NCBI GenBank assembly: GCA_965243625.1
Contig: CBDEVI010000002.1
Span: forward strand, 992,001-1,056,000
Origin: JAJECS01 sp965243625
GTDB lineage: Bacteria > Chloroflexota > UBA11872
Direction: 5' to 3'
DNA length: 64,000 nt
Below are positions 60,472 to 64,000 of the stretch, piece by piece. The notes below the pieces were generated by a model. The model did not search any database, was not told the origin of the DNA, and saw only the letters and a program-made list of their open reading frames with translations. The position numbers and the translations under genes were made by a program. How positions within the stretch are numbered: the first letter of the stretch is position 1; each line of letters opens with the position of its first letter.

Positions 60472-61643
60472 GACCCAGCCTCACGCGGTCGGAATACCAG
60501 GCAGGTGACGTCGTCGGACTGCGGCGTGTCGCCGGCGAACGCCTGAACGGCTTCGAACACGGTCCGATTGGCCTGCTGAGAGTCCTGCGGGGGGCTTGCG
60601 GCAAAGGTCTCCTGGAGCCGTTCGACCCCAAACTCCTCGCCGTCCGCATTCATGGCCTCGGTCACGCCGTCGGTGTAGAGCACCACGGTGTCATCGGGGG
60701 CCAGGGTCACGGTCCCGTGGTCGTACGGCAACTCCGGCATCACGCCCAGGGCAACGCCGCCGGTCAGGGGAAGCTCCGTGGAGGTGCCGTCGGCGTGCAC
60801 GACGAGCGGAGTGTTGTGACCGCCGTTCGCATAGATGAATTCTCGGGTCGCCGGGTCATACACGCCGTAGAGGACGGTGACGAACATCGCGGACTCGTTG
60901 CTCTCGTTCAGCAGGTCATTGACCTCGCGCAGCACCTCGCCCGGGCCTTCGTGGCCAATGGCCGCGCCCTTCAGCAGCGTCCGCGTCGACATCATGAACA
61001 GCGCGGCCGGCACGCCCTTGTCCGATACGTCGGCCACGGCCAGACCAATTCGACCGTCATCCAGTTGCAGCAGGTCGTAGAAGTCCCCGCCAACGTTACG
61101 CGCCGGCGCCATGTTGGCGAAGACTTCGTAATCGTCGCGCTCGGGGAATTTTCGCGGGAGGATGGATTGCTGCATCTTGCTCGCGACATCCAGCTCGTTT
61201 TGCAGCGAGACCAGCTTGTCGCGGGCCGCCAACGCGGCGCGCCATTCGTTCATGTGCTGCAGCGTCCGATCGATCGTCACCTGCAGATCGTTGAAGTCGA
61301 CTGGCTTGGTCACAAAGTCGAACGCCCCGCGATTCATCGCGGTGCGGATGTTCTTCATGTCGCCGTAGGCGGAAATGATCACCGAGCGGATGTTGGGATT
61401 GACCTTGGGAATCTGGTCAAGCAGCGTCAGCCCGTCCATCTGCGGCATGTTGATGTCCGAGAGGACCATGTCGATTTCGTCGTCCTCGTTCAGACGTTCG
61501 AGCGCTTCCACGCCATTGTGGGCAAAGACGAACTCGTATTTGCCACGCCGGATACTGCGACGCATGCGCTGCAGCACGAGCGGCTCGAGGTCCGGCTCGT
61601 CGTCGACTACGAGGATTTTGCATGGCCGATCCGTCATGCCCAA
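60468..61643 (-). CDS. Response-regulator receiver fused to SpoIIE/PP2C phosphatase (RsbU-like)
   Basis: A 391-residue fusion. The receiver (about 9-125) has ILVVDDEPD, phospho-acceptor D63 in VLSDINMP, SAYG and FVTKPVD. A short coiled coil (130-165) leads to the SpoIIE domain (about 175-388): GGDFYDLLQLDDGRIGLAVADVSDKGVPAALFM and TDGVTEAMNADGEEFG with the metal aspartates, ending DDVTCLVFRP. It would dephosphorylate a phospho-STAS protein when the receiver is phosphorylated, presumably by the kinase of the same operon. Confidence 0.94.
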   Translation of the reverse strand: MGMTDRPCKILVVDDEPDLEPLVLQRMRRSIRRGKYEFVFAHNGVEALERLNEDDEIDMVLSDINMPQMDGLTLLDQIPKVNPNIRSVIISAYGDMKNIRTAMNRGAFDFVTKPVDFNDLQVTIDRTLQHMNEWRAALAARDKLVSLQNELDVASKMQQSILPRKFPERDDYEVFANMAPARNVGGDFYDLLQLDDGRIGLAVADVSDKGVPAALFMMSTRTLLKGAAIGHEGPGEVLREVNDLLNESNESAMFVTVLYGVYDPATREFIYANGGHNTPLVVHADGTSTELPLTGGVALGVMPELPYDHGTVTLAPDDTVVLYTDGVTEAMNADGEEFGVERLQETFAASPPQDSQQANRTVFEAVQAFAGDTPQSDDVTCLVFRPREAGS

Positions 61644-61714
61644 TTCCCGTTCTGACTACCTTGCACTACCAATGCGGCTTCGGATGAACGCGCCCGGAGA
61701 AGCGCGACGATCAA

Positions 61715-62053
61715 TCAGGCGGTGACGGCGGCGATTGCCTCGGCCTGCGTCGAATGAACGGGGATGATCTGATCGAACCCGCTGATCTTGAACACTTCGA
61801 GGATGGAACCCGCCAGCGAGCAGACGGCGAACTGCTTGTCTTGCTTGCGAAGCTCCTTGGCTGCCAGCAGGACGACCCGGAGACCGGCGCTGCTGATGTA
61901 GGACAGCTGCTCGAAGTCGAGGATCACGGCGCTTTCGCTCGCCTTGATCACGGCTTCCAGCGCTTCCTGAAACTCATGGGCGTTGGCACCGTCGACGCGG
62001 CCGTCGACCGTGGCAACAATTGCGCCGTCGTGCGATTCCCAATTCGTGTTCAT
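61715..62053 (-). CDS. STAS-domain anti-sigma factor antagonist (SpoIIAA/RsbV-like)
   Basis: A 112-residue single STAS domain: GAIVATVDGRVDGANAHEFQEAL, then VILDFEQLSYISSAGLRVVLLAAKEL with the conserved phospho-acceptor Ser at about 55, and ILEVFKISGFDQIIPV. The ATG at 62053 gives just the domain; an ATG at 62125 with GAGGAGAAGGGG upstream would add 24 residues. It heads a co-directional operon STAS, RsbU-like, RsbW-like, binding protein, kinase. No sigma-factor gene is in the window. Confidence 0.9.
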   Translation of the reverse strand: MNTNWESHDGAIVATVDGRVDGANAHEFQEALEAVIKASESAVILDFEQLSYISSAGLRVVLLAAKELRKQDKQFAVCSLAGSILEVFKISGFDQIIPVHSTQAEAIAAVTA

Positions 62054-62350
62054 TCCCTCTGATCCTATCCGGGTGGCCTGGAAGAGCGTTCGCCGCGACC
62101 CTTTCCACTGGGTGTCCACGTCCATCGAGGTAGTCCCCTTCTCCTCAAGCTTTCGTCCAGCACTCGCCGCGTCCGGTGTATCGACCGCCCTCCGACCCAA
62201 CGAAGTGCCTGACCGTTCGGCTTGAGTCCGCCAACGGATAACGGTCTGCGATGCTCAAACATCCACATCGACGCCTCTCCGCCAGCCTGCGCGGATGGTA
62301 GCACTTCACACATCCGTTTCGAGGGTCATCACGCGGGCGCCTGGAACCGA

Positions 62351-62794
62351 CTACGGTTGCTCCATGGCCGCAATGCGGCGTGTGACTTCATCCATGTCGA
62401 CATCCTCGACGTGGCTGGCAATGGTCCAGTGGTTGCCCCAGGGATCCACGATTCGGGCGGCGCGGTCGCCATAGAACTGGTCGGCGGGCTCGGCCAGGGA
62501 GGTCGCGCCGGCACTGATCGCCTGGGCATAGGCGCTATCCACATCCTCGACATAGAGGTGTAGCTTCGACGAGCCGGCCGGAAACTCCGGCGGCATGGCG
62601 TCGGACAGCATCAGCACCGCGCCGTCAATCTCCACCTCGGCATGGCCGATGCCGCCCCCGGGCATCGCGAGACGCATTCGCTCGACGCCGCCGAACGCCC
62701 GCGTGAGAAAATCGATCAGCTCAGCCGCATGCTCAACGATCAGGTAGGGCGTAATCGCGGTGTAGCCGTCGGGGATGGGCTTCACGCCGGACAT
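62351..62794 (-). CDS. VOC superfamily protein (PhnB-like)
   Basis: A 147-residue glyoxalase-fold protein of the PhnB-like sort: ITPYLIVEHAAELIDFLTRAFGG, MRLAMPGGGIGHAEVEIDGAVLMLSDA and KLHLYVEDVDSAYAQAISAGATSLAEPADQFYGDRAARIVDPWGNHW, which is the typical closing motif. Function unknown. Between it and the STAS gene are 297 bases with no gene that I can support, presumably including the promoter of the signalling operon. Confidence 0.9.
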   Translation of the reverse strand: MSGVKPIPDGYTAITPYLIVEHAAELIDFLTRAFGGVERMRLAMPGGGIGHAEVEIDGAVLMLSDAMPPEFPAGSSKLHLYVEDVDSAYAQAISAGATSLAEPADQFYGDRAARIVDPWGNHWTIASHVEDVDMDEVTRRIAAMEQP

Positions 62795-62820
62795 GGGGGC
62801 TCCTTCTGGCTGGTGAGTGG

Positions 62821-62894
62821 TGGGCCCTCGTGGATTCGAACCACGGACCTCGCCCTTATCAGAGGCGCGCTCTAACCGACTGAGCTAAGAGCCC
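62821..62894 (-). tRNA. tRNA-Ile (GAT)
   Basis: Minus strand: a 7-pair acceptor stem begins GGGCTCT and ends AGGGCCC with discriminator A. The D-arm is AGCTCAGTCGGTTAGAGC, the anticodon loop CTGATAA within a CGCCT/AGGGCG stem, and the T-arm GTCCGTGGTTCGAATCCACG. The anticodon GAT reads ATC/ATT isoleucine codons. CCA is not encoded. No rRNA gene is in the window. Confidence 0.96.
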
Positions 62895-62942
62895 GGAGCC
62901 CTGGGGATGGTATCAGAGCCCCGCACCGGTCCGGCGCTACCC

Positions 62943-62948
62943 TAGAAT
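62943..62948 (+). promoter_or_regulatory. Possible -10 element for tRNA-Ala
   Basis: TAGAAT, one mismatch from TATAAT, ends 8 bases before the tRNA-Ala 5' end, the usual distance for a tRNA promoter. No clear -35 match is found 17 bases upstream, so this is tentative. The 62-base gap 62895-62956 must hold both divergent tRNA promoters. Confidence 0.35.
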
Positions 62949-62956
62949 CTGGCCAT

Positions 62957-63029
62957 GGGGATGTAGCTCAATTGGTAGAGCACTGCCTTTGCAAGGCAGG
63001 GGTTAGGGGTTCGAGTCCCCTCATCTCCA
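62957..63029 (+). tRNA. tRNA-Ala (TGC)
   Basis: Acceptor stem GGGGATG pairs with CATCTCC and includes the G3:U70 pair that identifies alanine tRNAs. D-arm AGCTCAATTGGTAGAGC, anticodon loop TTTGCAA within CTGCC/GGCAG, T-arm AGGGGTTCGAGTCCCCT, discriminator A; CCA is not encoded. It is divergent from tRNA-Ile(GAT) rather than inside a 16S-23S spacer. Confidence 0.97.
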
Positions 63030-63133
63030 CCTAACTCCGGTGGCGGCGGCCGCCGTTCGATTGGCGTGACGACCTGCCCAAGCGAGCGGCCTGGGCGCCT
63101 AGCGATCGACTCCGGGGATGGCGCACATCGGCA

Positions 63134-63754
63134 TCAACACCTGCCGAAGCCCATCCACGCTGGCAGGCAGCCTTCCGTCGCGACCGTCGACAGGATGGTG
63201 ACCTCTTCCTCCGCGGCCTCGATCTTGTCCAACGTCGCCCAGGACACCGCATGGTTTTCCCTGACATAGCCGAAAATTGTGTATTCGTGCGGCGCCTCGG
63301 CGCTTCCGGCCAGATCGCCGAGGATGAAGAAGAAGCGCGATCCGTTGGAATTCGGCGTGCCGTCGTTGGCCAGCGCAATCAGTCCGCGCGCGTAGGGCCG
63401 CTGCGGTGGCTCGACTTCAAAGGTGTAGCCCGCATTGCCGGTGCCCGTGCCTGTCGCGTCGCCCGATTCGGCGAACAGTCCGGGGACAATCCGATGAAAC
63501 GCGAGGCCGTCGTAGTAGCCCTCGTTGATCAGGAAGATGAAGCTGTTGACCGCCAGCAGTGCTTCCTGCGGCAACATGACGAATCGGATGCGCCCGACGC
63601 TGGTGGTGAACGTGACGCTATAGCCCCGCTGATCTTCAACCTCCATCGAGGGGTAGGCGTCGTAGACCGGAGGCCCTTCCGGCTCCGGCTCGCCGCACGC
63701 CGCCACGACGATGAGCATGAGGGCGGCTAGCCCAAGGATTGTCACTCGCCGCAT
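63134..63754 (-). CDS. Cyclophilin-type peptidyl-prolyl isomerase lipoprotein
   Basis: A 206-residue secreted protein. A signal peptide ends in the lipobox VAAC with C20, so it should be anchored in the membrane facing outward. The cyclophilin domain (about 40-190) shows LLAVNSFIFLINEGYYDGLAFHRIVPGL, GTGTGNAGYTFEVEPPQRPYARGLIALANDGTPNSNGSRFFFILGD, and YTIFGYV. The usual catalytic FHR(I/V) is present. GGGGGA precedes the ATG at 63754. It may help folding of exported proteins. A second copy follows upstream. Confidence 0.92.
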   Translation of the reverse strand: MRRVTILGLAALMLIVVAACGEPEPEGPPVYDAYPSMEVEDQRGYSVTFTTSVGRIRFVMLPQEALLAVNSFIFLINEGYYDGLAFHRIVPGLFAESGDATGTGTGNAGYTFEVEPPQRPYARGLIALANDGTPNSNGSRFFFILGDLAGSAEAPHEYTIFGYVRENHAVSWATLDKIEAAEEEVTILSTVATEGCLPAWMGFGRC

Positions 63755-63852
63755 GGTGTCCCCCGTCGGCCCCTGGGTCTGCAAGACATTCTGCCGCACC
63801 TACCCTGGAATCGGCTACACCGAATGCGCCCCGCAAGTGGTTCCGGAACCCG

Positions 63853-64000
63853 TCATGAGCACTGGTAGGGACCGCCGCTAGGCAGGCAGCCCTCCGTCGC
63901 CTTCAGCGACAGGATGGTGACCTCTTCTTGCGCTACCTCGATTTTGTCGAGCGTTGTAACCGATGGCGCATGATTCGGCTTCAGATGGCCGCAGACCGTG
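63853..64000 (-). CDS. Second cyclophilin-type isomerase gene (C-terminal part only; cut by window edge)
   Basis: The last 48 codons are visible on the minus strand, ending at the TGA at 63853-63855. They read ..TLDKIEVAQEEVTILSLKATEGCLP.., nearly the same as the end of the gene at 63134-63754 (TLDKIEAAEEEVTILSTVATEGCLP). The genes are thus tandem paralogues separated by 98 bases. The catalytic region lies outside the window. Confidence 0.85.
   Translation of the reverse strand, partial: TVCGHLKPNHAPSVTTLDKIEVAQEEVTILSLKATEGCLPSGGPYQCS

Overview
The window is GC-rich bacterial chromosome (about two thirds G+C by eye) with dense short-gap operons, frequent GTG/TTG starts, ATGA overlaps, lipobox signal peptides, gatCAB, and tRNA-Ile(GAT) and tRNA-Ala(TGC). 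There is no rRNA, phage, plasmid, transposase or CRISPR. Two phytanoyl-CoA-type dioxygenases, two Gfo/Idh/MocA enzymes, a sulfatase, a mandelate-racemase enzyme, an M81 peptidase, hydantoinase A/B, several SDRs and a DUF3179 lipoprotein are typical of free-living or sponge-associated Chloroflexota (SAR202-like or Thermomicrobia-like) and similar marine heterotrophs. That assignment is inference; there is no marker gene here to prove it.

Region 1 (1-20.8 kb) is mostly catabolic: sugar isomerase, Gfo/Idh/MocA, GyrI-like protein, two dioxygenases, SRAP (YedK/HMCES) and GIY-YIG DNA-repair-type proteins, a sulfatase, a large membrane protein, a bacterial PH-domain protein, a RidA-like protein, a GH42-type protein that seems to lack its acid/base glutamate, a sialidase-fold protein, hyuAB and an M81 peptidase. 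A 437-base gap at 18.84-19.28 kb holds three tandem copies of an 84-base imperfect palindrome; a fourth copy lies at 45.87 kb.

Region 2 (20.8-34.2 kb) is the most unusual part. Between an enolase-superfamily gene and a DapA-like gene sit four tandem paralogues of a 756-codon GT-C-type membrane glycosyltransferase, with periods of 2421, 2421 and 2390 bases. The spacers carry fragments of the flanking genes (5' end of the enolase gene, 3' end of the DapA-like gene). The four proteins are mosaics: different segments pair the copies in different ways, as expected from recombination between them.

Region 3 (34.2-47.8 kb) has a DUF3179 lipoprotein, an aldo/keto reductase, a second Gfo/Idh/MocA enzyme, an RmlC-like cupin, then gatC-gatA-gatB-gdhA, two SDRs and a VOC protein. 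Region 4 (46.0-55.6 kb) is a co-directional run: circularly permuted ATP-grasp, ammonium transporter, alpha-E protein, transglutaminase, UvrD/PcrA helicase, HAD phosphatase (apparently a CTG start overlapping the helicase stop codon), and an archaeal-type ATP-dependent DNA ligase.

Region 5 (56.4-62.1 kb) is a five-gene signalling operon: STAS antagonist, receiver-SpoIIE phosphatase, RsbW-like kinase, a lipoprotein of the branched-chain amino acid binding family, and a membrane histidine kinase. The last two pairs of adjoining genes overlap by four bases. It looks like a partner-switching module driven by a periplasmic ligand sensor. The window ends with a VOC protein, the divergent tRNA pair, and two tandem cyclophilin-type lipoproteins, the second cut by the window edge.
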